Numbered from the stretch's first letter, positions 55,829 through 64,000 are shown. The stretch is 64,000 nt of DNA from Streptomyces alanosinicus (GCF_014650595.1 NZ_BMVG01000025.1:37365-101364); one strand, 5' to 3'. The notes: generated from the sequence alone by a model not told the origin. Numbers and translations are program-made.

Positions 55829-56344
55829 ATGGAGGCGTTCCAGGCGTTCTTCGACGAGCACCACGCCGATCTCTCGCGTCTGGGCTTCCTGCTCACCGGT
55901 GATCCGGTCAGAGCCGACGACCTGGCGGCAGATGCGCTGGTGGAGGTGCGGCGGCGCTGGGGCCTGGGTGAAGGTGGAGCGGAACGGCTGTCGGCTGACG
56001 TGTGGGCGATCGTCGTCGGCCTGGCCCACAGCCGCTTGCGCACGCCGGCTGGTCAGCGCAGACGGTGCAGCATCGGCGCAGTGCTGCGCCGCGTCCGAAG
56101 TGGGAGACGTGATGTACACGCTGGAGGGGACGTCCTGACCGCACTGGACCGGCTGCCCTTCCTCACACGGGCCTGTGTGGTCCTGCGCTGCGCCTTCGAC
56201 TTCTCCGAGCAGGAGACCGCGCGTACCCTGGGCGTCTCGGTGCATACGGTGACCAGCCGTACCAGTCGTGGGATCGCCCTCCTTGAAGATGCGCTGCACA
56301 GGACGCGAGCCGGACGCGCGACGGTCGGGAGCGGCAAGTGTTGA
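55829..56344 (+). CDS. SigE/ECF-type RNA polymerase sigma factor
   Basis: A 171-residue sigma factor. Region 2: EAFQAFFDEHHADLSRLGFL, LLTGDPVRADDLAADALVEV; region 4: LDRLPFLTRACVVLRCAFDF and SEQETARTLGVSVHTVTSRT. No clear ribosome site stands before ATG 55829, whereas AAGGGGGGAGCCGAC lies before an in-frame ATT at 55808. It converges on the PP2C-type phosphatase gene, a possible partner because it carries an anti-sigma kinase domain. Confidence 0.85.
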   Translation: MEAFQAFFDEHHADLSRLGFLLTGDPVRADDLAADALVEVRRRWGLGEGGAERLSADVWAIVVGLAHSRLRTPAGQRRRCSIGAVLRRVRSGRRDVHAGGDVLTALDRLPFLTRACVVLRCAFDFSEQETARTLGVSVHTVTSRTSRGIALLEDALHRTRAGRATVGSGKC

Positions 56345-56430
56345 CCGGTGCGGCGCACCTTATCCGGGGCCGTGCTGCCCCGCTCACCAGCAGGTTCGGT
56401 GCGCGCTCTGCAGTCTGAGGAGACAGCCCT

Positions 56431-58899
56431 TCACAACGCCTGCGGTGTGGGCGGGAGGGGCAGCTCCGCCCAGATCGTCTTGCCCGAGCGGGTGTGGCGG
56501 CTGCCCCAGCGCCCGGCGAGCTGAGCGACGATGAGCAGGCCGCGACCGCCCTCGTCGGACAGCCGCGCACGCCGCAGATGCGGGGCGGTGCTGCTGGCGT
56601 CGCTGACCTCGCAGATCAAGGCCCCCTCACGGATGAGCCGGAGGTGGATGGGTGGGGAGCCGTAGCGGATGGCGTTGGTGACCAGTTCGCTGACCACGAG
56701 TTCGGCAGTGAAGGCGACATCCTCCAGCTGCCAGGCGGCCAGGCGCTCGCCGGCGAGTTCGCGGGCCAGGGCGACGACGGAGGGATCGGAGGGCAGCTCC
56801 CACGAGGCGACGCGATCGGTGCTCAGCGCCCGGGTCCGGGTCAACAGCAGGGCGACGTCATCCGTCTGTGCGTCGGAAAGCAGATCGCGCAGCATCCGGT
56901 CACACATCTGCTCCAGCGGACGACGGGGGTCGGCCAGCACGGCGCGCAGCAGGTCGCACGCCTGGTCCACGTCGCGGGCCTGGGATTCGACCAGCCCGTC
57001 CGTATAGAGGGCCAGAACGCTTCCTTCGGGGATGGTGAACTCCGCGGCCTCGAAGGGCATACCGCCCAGGCCCAATGGCGGCCCCGATGGCAGATCCAGG
57101 AAGCGCACCGCGCCGTCGGGGGTCGCCAGGGCCGGCAGCGGATGGCCGGCCCTGGCCAGGGTGCAGCGGCAGGAGACAGGGTCGTAGACCGCGTACAGGC
57201 ACGAGGCCCCGACCTCGCCCGGCGCCGACGTGGCGTGACCGTGGTGGTCCGCGGTTTCCTCGCGGTCCATGCGCAACACCAGGTCGTCGAGGTGGGTGAG
57301 CAGTTCGTCGGGGGCCAGGTCCACGTCGGCCAGGGTGCGTACTGCTGTGCACAGCCGGCCCATGGTGGCCGAGGCCGCGATGCCGTGGCCGACCACATCG
57401 CCCACCACAAGGGCGACTCTGGCACCGGAAAGGGGGATGACGTCGAACCAGTCGCCGCCGACGCCGGCACCGGAGCGTGCGGGCAGATAGCGGGAGGCCA
57501 CCTCGACCGCCGGGTGGTGCGGTGCGGGGTGCGGGGGGAGGATGTTCCGTTGCAGGGCCAGCGCGGTGGCGCGTTCCTGGGCGTACCGGCGGGCGTTGTC
57601 CACGAGGACCGCCGCTCGGGTGCTGAGGTCTTCGGCCAGTCGCAGATCGTCCTCCTCGAAGGGGGCCGATGTGCGGTGGCGGAAGAACAGCGCCAGCCCC
57701 AGTGTCACTCCCCGTGCCCGCAGCGGTACGGCCATGAGCGAATGGATTCCGTGCGTGCGGATGCTGCGCCCGCGTTCCGGAGAGCTCTCCTCCCACCACT
57801 GCAGGATGTCCCGGGCACGGTGCAGCGCGCCGCGGCCTGCGGCGAGAGCGCGTCCGGGCGGGGAATCCTCGGGATAGGAGTAGGTCGCCCCGAGAGGCAT
57901 GACCGACTCGGGACACCCCGCCAGGACGGAGCGCTGGGCGGTCCGGCGCAGAACCAGCAGATTGCTCCGGCCCGCAGCCGTCTCCTCACCTCGAAGGACG
58001 CTGTCGAGCAGATCCACCACCACGAAGTCGGCGAAGTGGTCGGTGCTGATCTCCGCCAGTTCGTCCGCGGTCTTGCCGAGGTCGAGGGTGGTGCCGATGC
58101 GCAGGCCCGCCTCGGTGAGGATGGTCAGTCGCCGACGGGCACGGAACTGATCGGTGGTGTCCACCGCGGCAGCGGACATGCCGTGGACGCGGCCTGCAGG
58201 GTCTCGGACGGGATACAGCGACAGCAGCCAGACACGCCCGCCGGCATCGCCCGGACCGTGCCCGAGCAGCTCCGTCGTCACCGCCTCCCCGGTGTCCAGG
58301 ACCCGCCGCATCACCTCGCCCAGGTCCTGAGCGTCCTTGAACATCTCGCCGGAGGCAGAGCGGCCGAGAGGCCAGCCGAGGAGGTCGTGATCCGGTCTGC
58401 CCGACGCGCGCGTCATGGCGGCGTTGACCTCGATCCTCACCCCGCTGCGGTCGTACAAGGCCATCGGCAGGGGAAGCTGGTCCAGCGCCCACTGTTTGAG
58501 CAGCGCCGCATCCGGCGCACCGGCGTTCACCGGCGCCGACCCGGACGGCTCGACGCCCACTGCTGCGAGGAACCAGTAGGCGTCGCCGGCCGTGTCCCGC
58601 AGCGGGTACGCCTGAAGCCTCAGCACCAGCGCGTTGCCGCGCTGGTGCCGTACGGCGACGCGCCCGCTCCAGCTCTCCCGCTCGGCGCAGCTGCGCTGGA
58701 CGGCCACTGGCAGGGGCGCGGCCAGCAACTCTGTCGCGTTCCGGCCGAGCACCTCCGCCGGCTCGTATCCCAGGATTCGGCAGGCGCCCCTGCTCAGGGC
58801 GGCCACCACCCCGCGCGGATCCACTACGACACCGGCGTCCTGTACCGGGGCCTGCCGCATCGGGGGAGGCTCGTCGGGTACGGCGGCGTCATTCGCCAT
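56431..58899 (-). CDS. PAS-GAF-PP2C (SpoIIE) phosphatase with RsbW-like ATPase domain
   Basis: An 822-residue soluble regulator. In order: PAS domain (about 20-115), second PAS-like domain (about 135-255), GAF (about 265-440, with LMAVPLRARGVTLGLALFF), SpoIIE/PP2C phosphatase (about 465-675; GAGVGGDWFDV, VGDVVGHG, LALYTDGLVESQ, TDDVALLL), and C-terminal HATPase (about 690-815; AELVVSELVTNAIRYG, DEGGRGLLIVAQ). These proteins dephosphorylate anti-anti-sigma factors and bind sigma or antagonist proteins to control SigB-type responses. ATG 58899 has GAGGG nine bases upstream. No anti-anti-sigma gene is adjacent. Confidence 0.93.
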   Translation of the reverse strand: MANDAAVPDEPPPMRQAPVQDAGVVVDPRGVVAALSRGACRILGYEPAEVLGRNATELLAAPLPVAVQRSCAERESWSGRVAVRHQRGNALVLRLQAYPLRDTAGDAYWFLAAVGVEPSGSAPVNAGAPDAALLKQWALDQLPLPMALYDRSGVRIEVNAAMTRASGRPDHDLLGWPLGRSASGEMFKDAQDLGEVMRRVLDTGEAVTTELLGHGPGDAGGRVWLLSLYPVRDPAGRVHGMSAAAVDTTDQFRARRRLTILTEAGLRIGTTLDLGKTADELAEISTDHFADFVVVDLLDSVLRGEETAAGRSNLLVLRRTAQRSVLAGCPESVMPLGATYSYPEDSPPGRALAAGRGALHRARDILQWWEESSPERGRSIRTHGIHSLMAVPLRARGVTLGLALFFRHRTSAPFEEDDLRLAEDLSTRAAVLVDNARRYAQERATALALQRNILPPHPAPHHPAVEVASRYLPARSGAGVGGDWFDVIPLSGARVALVVGDVVGHGIAASATMGRLCTAVRTLADVDLAPDELLTHLDDLVLRMDREETADHHGHATSAPGEVGASCLYAVYDPVSCRCTLARAGHPLPALATPDGAVRFLDLPSGPPLGLGGMPFEAAEFTIPEGSVLALYTDGLVESQARDVDQACDLLRAVLADPRRPLEQMCDRMLRDLLSDAQTDDVALLLTRTRALSTDRVASWELPSDPSVVALARELAGERLAAWQLEDVAFTAELVVSELVTNAIRYGSPPIHLRLIREGALICEVSDASSTAPHLRRARLSDEGGRGLLIVAQLAGRWGSRHTRSGKTIWAELPLPPTPQAL

Positions 58900-59465
58900 G
58901 TCCACGACCCTCGTCCTGTCGTCCGGATACCTGGATCGGATGGGCCCCTCGCCACACTCTGCGTCCAGGCTCACCCCGCACTCGGGCTTTCACAACTGCT
59001 GATCATGTTCGGTGGCGCGCGCCGCATACGCCGCGTGGAGTCGGGGCGCTCAGCACCGGCTGACGGCTTGCAGCCGGGGGCGTCGCAGGACACGGCAAGC
59101 ATGCGTGATCGACGCCAGCTCGCCCCACGCATCCGGTGATCACTGGCCGACAAGGACTCGTGCGTGAGCGATGCGTGAGGGGACTGTCCGGCACGAGGCG
59201 CGATAAGCCGGATGGAACACGCAGCCGCGTGGCGCTGATCAGGAAAAACAGCGCCACGCGGCAGCATCGAGGACCACCCGGCAAGGATTCGATCCCACTC
59301 CCAGAGCAGATTTCGGTCTGCACGTCGCCATGCGTCCAGATGCGGGTCAAACGCACACCCGTGGCCCCGCTGGCCTCGCGCAGAAGCAGCCGTACGCATT
59401 CACCTGCCGCGGCACCGTGTCGAGATGTTCGGCAGGCGGCAAGAGCTGGTGGCCGCGCTCGGTAT
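58900..59465. other. gene-free segment before the truncated hydrolase
   Basis: About 570 bases with no intact gene. It holds the PP2C gene promoter at its left, a 14-bp perfect hairpin at 59224-59262, and the promoterless upstream part of the next frame. The abrupt switch to clear coding near 59480 marks a rearrangement point. Confidence 0.5.
59224..59262. terminator. strong hairpin with A-rich loop
   Basis: GCCGCGTGGCGCTG (59224-59237) pairs perfectly with CAGCGCCACGCGGC (59249-59262) around an 11-base loop containing AAAAA. No gene ends nearby, so it may be the terminator of a deleted gene or an end of a mobile element. Confidence 0.55.
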
Positions 59466-60494
59466 GTACGCGCACCGTCGGCTGTCGCGCCGTTCGACGT
59501 GCGGTACGCCTATGTGCACAGCCAGCCCGCGCCCTCGTCGGCCTATTACTCGGCATCGCGTTGCCAGGCCGCGTGGTCGAGCTGGTGGGGCTGCTGGAAC
59601 GGCAGCACCACGGCGCCCGGCACTTACGTGACCTGGCGGGACAGCCTGGCGGCCCAGGCGACGTACAAGGGCAGCCCGCGCCCGCAGAAGATGCTCTGGA
59701 CGTGGTACTCGCTGCGCGGCCTCGGGGATGCGGCAGGCCAGGGCGACGGTCCGCGCGAGGTCGTGGCCATCAACAGGGCGGACCTGCTCACCCGGTACAT
59801 GAACGACTACCGATTCTTCCTCCAGAAGATCGGCAACTCGAACGACATGATCGACCTCGAACCCGACTTCTGGGGCTACGTCCGGTCGCTCGGCGATCCG
59901 CACAAGGTTGCCGCGCAGGTCTCGGCCGCGAATCCGACGGACTGCGGATCGCAGGAGAACAGCGCCGCCGGACTCTCCCGCTGCCTGATCTCGATGGCGC
60001 ACAAGTACGCGCCGCACACCGCCGTGGGGCTCCACCTCACCTGCTGGGACTGGCAGAACAACACCCAGGGATGCGTCAAGGACTACGCGAGCCTCGGGGC
60101 ACAGAACGCCGACCTCCTGGTGACCGATGTGTCGGACCGCGACGCAGGCTGGTACGCACAGCCGGCCCACGGCGGCCGTGACACCTTCTGGACCGACCAG
60201 AAGGCCGCTGCCGCGCTGAGGTTCTACAAGACGATGGCCGAGTCGGTGGGCAAGCCGGTGGTCCTGTGGCAGATCCCCGTGGGCAACATGGCGCAGAACA
60301 ACACCCTCAGCCATTACAAGGACGACAAGGTCGACTGGTTCTTCGCGCACATGGACCAGGTGGCGAACGCGCATATCGCCGGCCTGCTGTTCGGTCCGGG
60401 GCAGCAGGAACAGACATCGATCGAGACCGACGGCGGAAACCTGATCAGCAAGACCATCGCCTACCACAACTCAGGTGGTACAGCACTCAAGTAG
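59466..60494 (+). pseudogene. 5'-truncated secreted hydrolase-like gene
   Basis: About 343 codons of good coding sequence beginning near FDVRYAYVHSQPAPSSAYYS. The product has many Trp and four or more Cys (SSWWGCWNGSTTAPG, TDCGSQENSAAGL, LHLTCWDWQNN), a DLEPDFWGYVRS acidic segment and PVVLWQIPVGNM near the end, as in extracellular glycoside-hydrolase-like proteins. There is no signal peptide: in-frame codons upstream of about 59480 are noise. GTG 59499 could start a shortened cytosolic product. I do not assign a family. Confidence 0.55.
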
Positions 60495-60806
60495 GCAGAG
60501 GTACGCGGCCGGTCGGCCATCTCCTCGAACGGGTCGGGTTCGCCCTCTTCGCCGTACTGAGGACTTCTCGGCCGGTGCCGGCGGCCATGCCCCGCCGTCG
60601 GTGCCACTCGCCCGCACCCGTACTGGGTTCAGCTGGCTCAAGGCGCGTCACCGGCTGTCTCTGTCTGTCCTGGCTGTCGAGGACGACGAGGTCCAGCCTC
60701 TCCGCCGCCAGCCGAGCACGTTCCTGTCAGTCCTGCCCCTTCACTGATGTCACCAAGGCGATCACCGGGCCGGGACCCACAGGCCCCGAATGCACTGACA
60801 CCGTCT
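60495..60806. other. gene-free stretch
   Basis: The 348 bases between the hydrolase remnant and the PadR gene (60495-60842) hold no supported gene. The last 36 contain a good promoter, listed separately. Confidence 0.5.
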
Positions 60807-60835
60807 TTGGACTTCCAGGGATGGCCAGGTACTGT
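60807..60835 (+). promoter_or_regulatory. PadR promoter, near-consensus
   Basis: -35 TTGGAC (60807-60812), 17-base spacer, -10 TACTGT (60830-60835), and the ATG starts seven bases later, predicting a leaderless mRNA. The best vegetative-type promoter in the window. Confidence 0.75.
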
Positions 60836-60842
60836 GCATTGC

Positions 60843-61196
60843 ATGGAACCTGACATCGCAGGTAAGCCTGTCGCGGGCAAGGCGGAGAGCCAGCTCCGCA
60901 AAGGGGTGCTGGAGTACTGCGTGCTTGCGATCTTGCGGGAGGGACCGCGCTACGGCGTGGAGCTGCTCGAAACCCTCGGCGCGGTGAACGTCATGGTCAC
61001 GAGCCAGGGGACCATCTACCCCTTGCTGTCGCGGCTGCGCCGTGACGGACTGGTGGAGACCCGCTGGCAGGAGTCCCCTAGCGGGCCCCCGCGGCGCTAC
61101 TACGAGCTGACGCCGTCAGGGCATGCGGCGCTGAAGGAGTTCACCGCCATTTGGCCGCACTTCCGTGACGCGGTCGACCACTTCATCACCGACTGA
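60843..61196 (+). CDS. PadR-family regulator
   Basis: A 117-residue winged-helix repressor: RKGVLEYCVLAILREGPRYG, VMVTSQGTIYPLLSRLRRDG, then ESPSGPPRRYYELTPSGHAA, all family blocks. The next gene starts 12 bases later and encodes a HAAS-domain membrane protein, the usual PadR partner; HAAS proteins are thought to respond together with PadR to membrane or antibiotic stress. Start set by the adjoining promoter. Confidence 0.93.
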   Translation: MEPDIAGKPVAGKAESQLRKGVLEYCVLAILREGPRYGVELLETLGAVNVMVTSQGTIYPLLSRLRRDGLVETRWQESPSGPPRRYYELTPSGHAALKEFTAIWPHFRDAVDHFITD

Positions 61197-61208
61197 CAGG
61201 AGACCATC

Positions 61209-61772
61209 GTGACGATCACCGAGCACCCGCTGGTGAAGAGTTACCTGGCCACCGTGGCGCGTGAAACGGCCGGACTCAGCCCGGAACGCCGCAACGAGCT
61301 GCTGGCCGACCTGGAGGAGCACATCGCCGTCGCCCTCACTGAAAAGTCCGCATCCGGCGACGACGGGATCCGAGGCGTGCTGGCACGCCTCGGCGACCCG
61401 CGCACCATCGCCGCCACCGCACTCGGCGACGAGCCCCCCGCCCCGCAAGTGAACCGAGGACGCACCCTCGCCCTGCTGGGACTACTGGCGGCGACCGGCC
61501 CCCTGACCGTCTTCGTACCCCTGCTGGGCGGCCCCGCCCTGATCGGCGCGATCTGGTGGCTGTGGACCGCCCCGCACTGGCGTAACCGGGACAAGGCGAT
61601 CGCGACGGCGGCCGCCCTCGTGCCGCCGCTGTTCGCGGTGTCGCAGTGGGTGCTCCCCGCGGGCACGCTGAACTCCGGCCTTGGAGTGTTCGTCCTCGTT
61701 CTCCTGATCGTCCCGCTCCTCCCGGTCGCCGCCGCCGTCTACCTGCTGCGGTGGGCACAGCACCCGTCGTGA
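61209..61772 (+). CDS. HAAS-domain membrane protein
   Basis: A 187-residue protein. The N-terminal 75 residues are the helical HAAS/DUF1700-type domain (LSPERRNELLADLEEHIAVA, GVLARLGDPRTIAATALG). Four transmembrane segments follow (LALLGLLAATGPLTVFVPLL, LIGAIWWLWTA, ATAAALVPPLFAVSQWVLPA, VFVLVLLIVPLLPVAAAVYL). GGAGACCATC precedes GTG 61209. Operon with padR. Confidence 0.9.
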   Translation: MTITEHPLVKSYLATVARETAGLSPERRNELLADLEEHIAVALTEKSASGDDGIRGVLARLGDPRTIAATALGDEPPAPQVNRGRTLALLGLLAATGPLTVFVPLLGGPALIGAIWWLWTAPHWRNRDKAIATAAALVPPLFAVSQWVLPAGTLNSGLGVFVLVLLIVPLLPVAAAVYLLRWAQHPS

Positions 61773-61885
61773 CAGGGGCTCGACCTGGACACGGCCGGCA
61801 TCCCGGAACGGCCGGACCGCCATGAACCGGGGGGCGCCGGACCGGGCACCCCAAGAATTCACCCCACCAACACGAGGAACGAACG

Positions 61886-62140
61886 ATGCAAGGACAGCTC
61901 GCGCACCAGATGGCTCTCGCCCCTACCGGCACTGTCGTGATCGCCTGCGCCGGAGCTGCTGTAGTCGCCGGTGCTCTGGCGTTGTACTTCGGCGCTCTGC
62001 TCGGCATCGTCAGGTCCGACCTCACCGGAGGGACGAAGCTGGTCTGGCTCTTCTTCGCCCTCATGGCCCCGTTCCTCGGGAGCCTGTTCTGGTTCCTCAT
62101 CGGCCGCCGCGACGCCCAGCGCCGGCCGGGCATCGCCTGA
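61886..62140 (+). CDS. small membrane protein, PLDc_N (cardiolipin synthase N-terminal) type
   Basis: An 84-residue protein with two transmembrane helices: GTVVIACAGAAVVAGALALY and LVWLFFALMAPFLGSLFWFL, ending IGRRDAQRRPG. The pattern (W-F/L-x-P-x-x-G-S-L-x-W-F-x-x-G-R) is that of PLDc_N proteins. AGGAACGA stands before the ATG. It probably belongs to the PadR-HAAS cluster, 113 bases upstream. Confidence 0.8.
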   Translation: MQGQLAHQMALAPTGTVVIACAGAAVVAGALALYFGALLGIVRSDLTGGTKLVWLFFALMAPFLGSLFWFLIGRRDAQRRPGIA

Positions 62141-62296
62141 TTCCAAGAGCGCTCCATCGACATCTTCGTGATCGGGTGGTCACTGAGCCCATGCGGTGGC
62201 ATGGCCCGGTTCGGGGCGCCGGATTACGCAGTCCGCCACCCAGTTCGTGCGCGAGACGGGCGCACCACTTTGGCGGCGTATCGGAAAGGTGGAGGC

Positions 62297-62524
62297 ATGG
62301 CCAAACCTGTTCGCGCGGCTCTCCGGGGCGTGTGGATCAAATGCAACTTCTGTCAGGGTGACCTGTTCAGGGACCGTGAGGTGAAGCTCAACAGCTCCGG
62401 CCTGGAGTTCATGAGCCTGGGCTGGGCAAACGAGTCGGCAACCGGCCTTATCTGCTGGAACTGCGGCTATGTACATCTGTTCGTGAACAGGGATCTCGAA
62501 CTGTACAAACAGAAGAAGGGCTGA
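62297..62524 (+). CDS. small zinc-ribbon-like protein
   Basis: A 75-residue cytosolic protein with two CxxC pairs, CNFCQGDLF and CWNCGYVHLF, about 33 residues apart, as in zinc ribbons. Binding partner unknown. AAGGTGGAGGC gives a strong ribosome site for ATG 62297. Isolated between the PLDc_N gene and a terminator. Confidence 0.8.
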   Translation: MAKPVRAALRGVWIKCNFCQGDLFRDREVKLNSSGLEFMSLGWANESATGLICWNCGYVHLFVNRDLELYKQKKG

Positions 62525-62693
62525 GTCCCGACAGGTCATGCGCGCAGCCGAAGGGATGCGACGGCCACAGTGCCGCCCTATACGGAACAAGATCCGCACC
62601 CATCAAACAGACCCTAGTGGGCTGGCCCTGCGGTATCCGCGGTGGCGTCGTGGTGCTTCGGTCCGTGCCCACGATGAAAGGCCACGGAAGAGA

Positions 62694-62724
62694 GGAACCC
62701 CAGCCGTCGCACGGCTGGGGTTCC
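62694..62724. terminator. bidirectional hairpin terminator
   Basis: GGAACCCCAGCCGT (62694-62707) and ACGGCTGGGGTTCC (62711-62724) form a perfect 14-bp stem with a 3-base loop. It separates the zinc-ribbon gene from the convergent GH62 gene. Confidence 0.92.
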
Positions 62725-62775
62725 GCCTATGTGTCGGCGGACCGCACCGCATCGCGGTCACCGGGATGAGGCGGG

Positions 62776-64000
62776 TCAGCGCTGCAGGGTGAGGAGACCG
62801 GGCCGCCACGGCAGTTGGTCGTAGGGGCCGCTCGCGGTGGGGGACTTGCCCTGGTAGAGGAACTGCAGGTTGCAGGGGTCGATGGTCATGGTCTGGTCGG
62901 GGTTGTTGCGGACCAGGTCACCGTGGCTGATGTCGTTGGTCCAGGTGGCGCCGCTGTTGGCCTTGCCCGCGAAGGGGTTGCTCTCACTGGCGGCCTGCGG
63001 GGTCCACGGACCGTTCAGGCTGGTGGCGGTGAAGGAGCGGAAGTAGCGCTGCTCGTTCGCACCCCGGGCCTCGACGATCATGAGGTACTGGTTCTGGCCC
63101 TGGACCTTGTAGACCTGGGGCGCCTCGAACAGGTTCTTCGTCGTGTCGCTCATGACCGTTGTGTAGGACGAGCCGAAGTTGCCGGGGAAGTTCCCGATCG
63201 GCATGCTCGCCCGGTAGATCTTGCCGTTGTCACCGGCGAAGAAGAGGTACATGTTCTGGTCGTCGGCGATCAGGGTCTGGTCGATCGGGGCGGCGCCGGG
63301 GATGCTGCCGGTGAACAGCGGCTGCGGCGCGGACCAGCCGTTGGGGTTGGTGGGGTCGCTGGAGGTGCGGTAGACGAAGGGCGCCGCACCCCACTGGGAC
63401 GCGAGCACCCAGATGTTCTTGGGCGCGAAGTAGAACAGCGTGGGCGCCACCGTGCCCTGGTTCATCCCGGTCTGGCCGGCCGACGCCATGTCCGACCAGT
63501 TCGTGAAGGGTGCGAACGCCATCGAGCCGTACGACGATCCCGACACGCTTGATGCGTAGACCAGGTGCTTGCCGTTGTAGACCACGTCGGTGAAGTCCTT
63601 TACCGCGCCCCACCTGTTCGCCGGCTGCGCCAACGCACCGGTCGAGGTCCACCGGTACGTCGAGGGAAGGGCACATGTGCTGCTCGTCGGCGTGGGCGTC
63701 GCGGCCTTGAGGTTCCAGTGCTGGTTGGCGCCGCCGCCCGAGTCCCGGATCTGGACGGGGGTGCCGTTGGCGGTCCGGCCACCGGGGATCTCCAGCGCGC
63801 GGCCGCTGGCGACGTTGGTCAGCGTGTAGGAGCCGTCGTTGTTGCGGCCGGCCCGCCAGTGCTGGTTGGCGCCACCGTTGGCGTCCCAGACGGTCGTCCT
63901 CGTGCCGTTGCCCGTCCGGTTGGCCGGCTCGTCCAGTGCGCGGCCGCTGGCGACGTTGGTGAGTGTGTAGGAGCCGTCGCTGTTGCGGCCGGCCCGCCAC
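62776..64000 (-). CDS. secreted GH62 alpha-L-arabinofuranosidase with N-terminal CBM13, 5' end outside window
   Basis: Partial gene continuing beyond the window. The visible 408 codons hold a ricin/CBM13 module with GANQHW repeats (three QxW units; SYTLTNVASGRALE linking them), a Thr/Pro/Ser linker (AATPTPTSSTCALP), then the GH62 catalytic domain starting YRWTSTGALAQP. GH62 blocks: VKDFTDVVYNGKHLVYAS (with the general-base Asp), NLFEAPQVYKVQGQ and NDISHGDLVRNNPDQ. It removes arabinose side chains from arabinoxylan outside the cell. The start and signal peptide are not in view; an internal TTG at 63633 is not a start. Confidence 0.93.
   Translation of the reverse strand, partial: WRAGRNSDGSYTLTNVASGRALDEPANRTGNGTRTTVWDANGGANQHWRAGRNNDGSYTLTNVASGRALEIPGGRTANGTPVQIRDSGGGANQHWNLKAATPTPTSSTCALPSTYRWTSTGALAQPANRWGAVKDFTDVVYNGKHLVYASSVSGSSYGSMAFAPFTNWSDMASAGQTGMNQGTVAPTLFYFAPKNIWVLASQWGAAPFVYRTSSDPTNPNGWSAPQPLFTGSIPGAAPIDQTLIADDQNMYLFFAGDNGKIYRASMPIGNFPGNFGSSYTTVMSDTTKNLFEAPQVYKVQGQNQYLMIVEARGANEQRYFRSFTATSLNGPWTPQAASESNPFAGKANSGATWTNDISHGDLVRNNPDQTMTIDPCNLQFLYQGKSPTASGPYDQLPWRPGLLTLQR

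Noticed and set aside
56494..59139. 881-codon plus-strand frame across the PP2C phosphatase
   Set aside because: Shadow of the minus-strand gene, which has PAS, GAF, PP2C and HATPase motifs.
1..64000. Specialised-metabolite gene cluster
   Set aside because: No PKS, NRPS, terpene, lanthipeptide or siderophore core genes were found.

Overview
The window is high-GC actinobacterial DNA and almost certainly a Streptomyces chromosome arm-proximal core segment followed by an accessory segment. Evidence: GC-rich codon thirds, GTG starts, many likely leaderless genes, NarL/LuxR two-component genes, ECF sigma factors, MocR, PadR and LacI regulators, SpoIIE-type phosphatases, secreted glycoside hydrolases with CBM13, and a gene order (folD-DUF3017-mdh, betaine locus, glyA-trpS, dacC, sdhCDAB, GH20) typical of streptomycetes. 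Species cannot be named from this alone.

Core part, about 1-44.8 kb. folD and a DUF3017 membrane protein form an operon, followed by a histidine kinase/response regulator pair, an HTH-DUF2690 membrane protein and malate dehydrogenase. An MFS exporter faces a LysR regulator; a MarR-GNAT fusion lies tail to tail with it. A MarR gene precedes a complete choline-to-glycine-betaine module (betaine aldehyde dehydrogenase, choline oxidase, glycine betaine ABC ATPase, double permease, binding lipoprotein). Divergent from a MocR regulator is a translationally coupled trio: two AhpD-like CxxC proteins and an ICL/PEP-mutase family enzyme. Next come a DMT-type membrane protein, a YgiB/YgiC-like lipoprotein and ATP-grasp pair, rocD, glyA, trpS, a 2H phosphoesterase, a DprE2-like reductase, a YihY membrane protein, a D-Ala-D-Ala carboxypeptidase, an oligopeptide-type binding protein, TetR and VOC proteins, succinate dehydrogenase sdhCDAB, OHCU decarboxylase, a GH20 hexosaminidase, two small conserved genes, and an ECF sigma factor with a repeat-expanded membrane partner.

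Accessory part, about 44.8-49.4 kb. This looks like the scar of an integrated element: a lower-GC regulator with two adjacent TTA codons and an excisionase-like HTH, gene fragments on both strands, the 3' half of a tRNA-Ala with a terminator behind it, an extra peptide deformylase, a lipoprotein, and a small gene broken by a 1-base frameshift.

Sugar and regulatory part, about 49.4-64 kb. A LacI regulator with two matching operators faces an ABC sugar-uptake operon (binding protein, two permeases) ending in a GH13 alpha-glucosidase. Then come an ECF/SigE-type sigma factor, a PAS-GAF-PP2C-HATPase phosphatase, a 5'-truncated secreted hydrolase, a PadR-HAAS pair with two small genes, and, running off the window end, a GH62 arabinofuranosidase carrying a CBM13 module.

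No CRISPR array, rRNA, complete tRNA, intact integrase or transposase, or specialised-metabolite cluster was seen. Four copies of a Streptomyces-type intergenic repeat and nine strong hairpin terminators are annotated.
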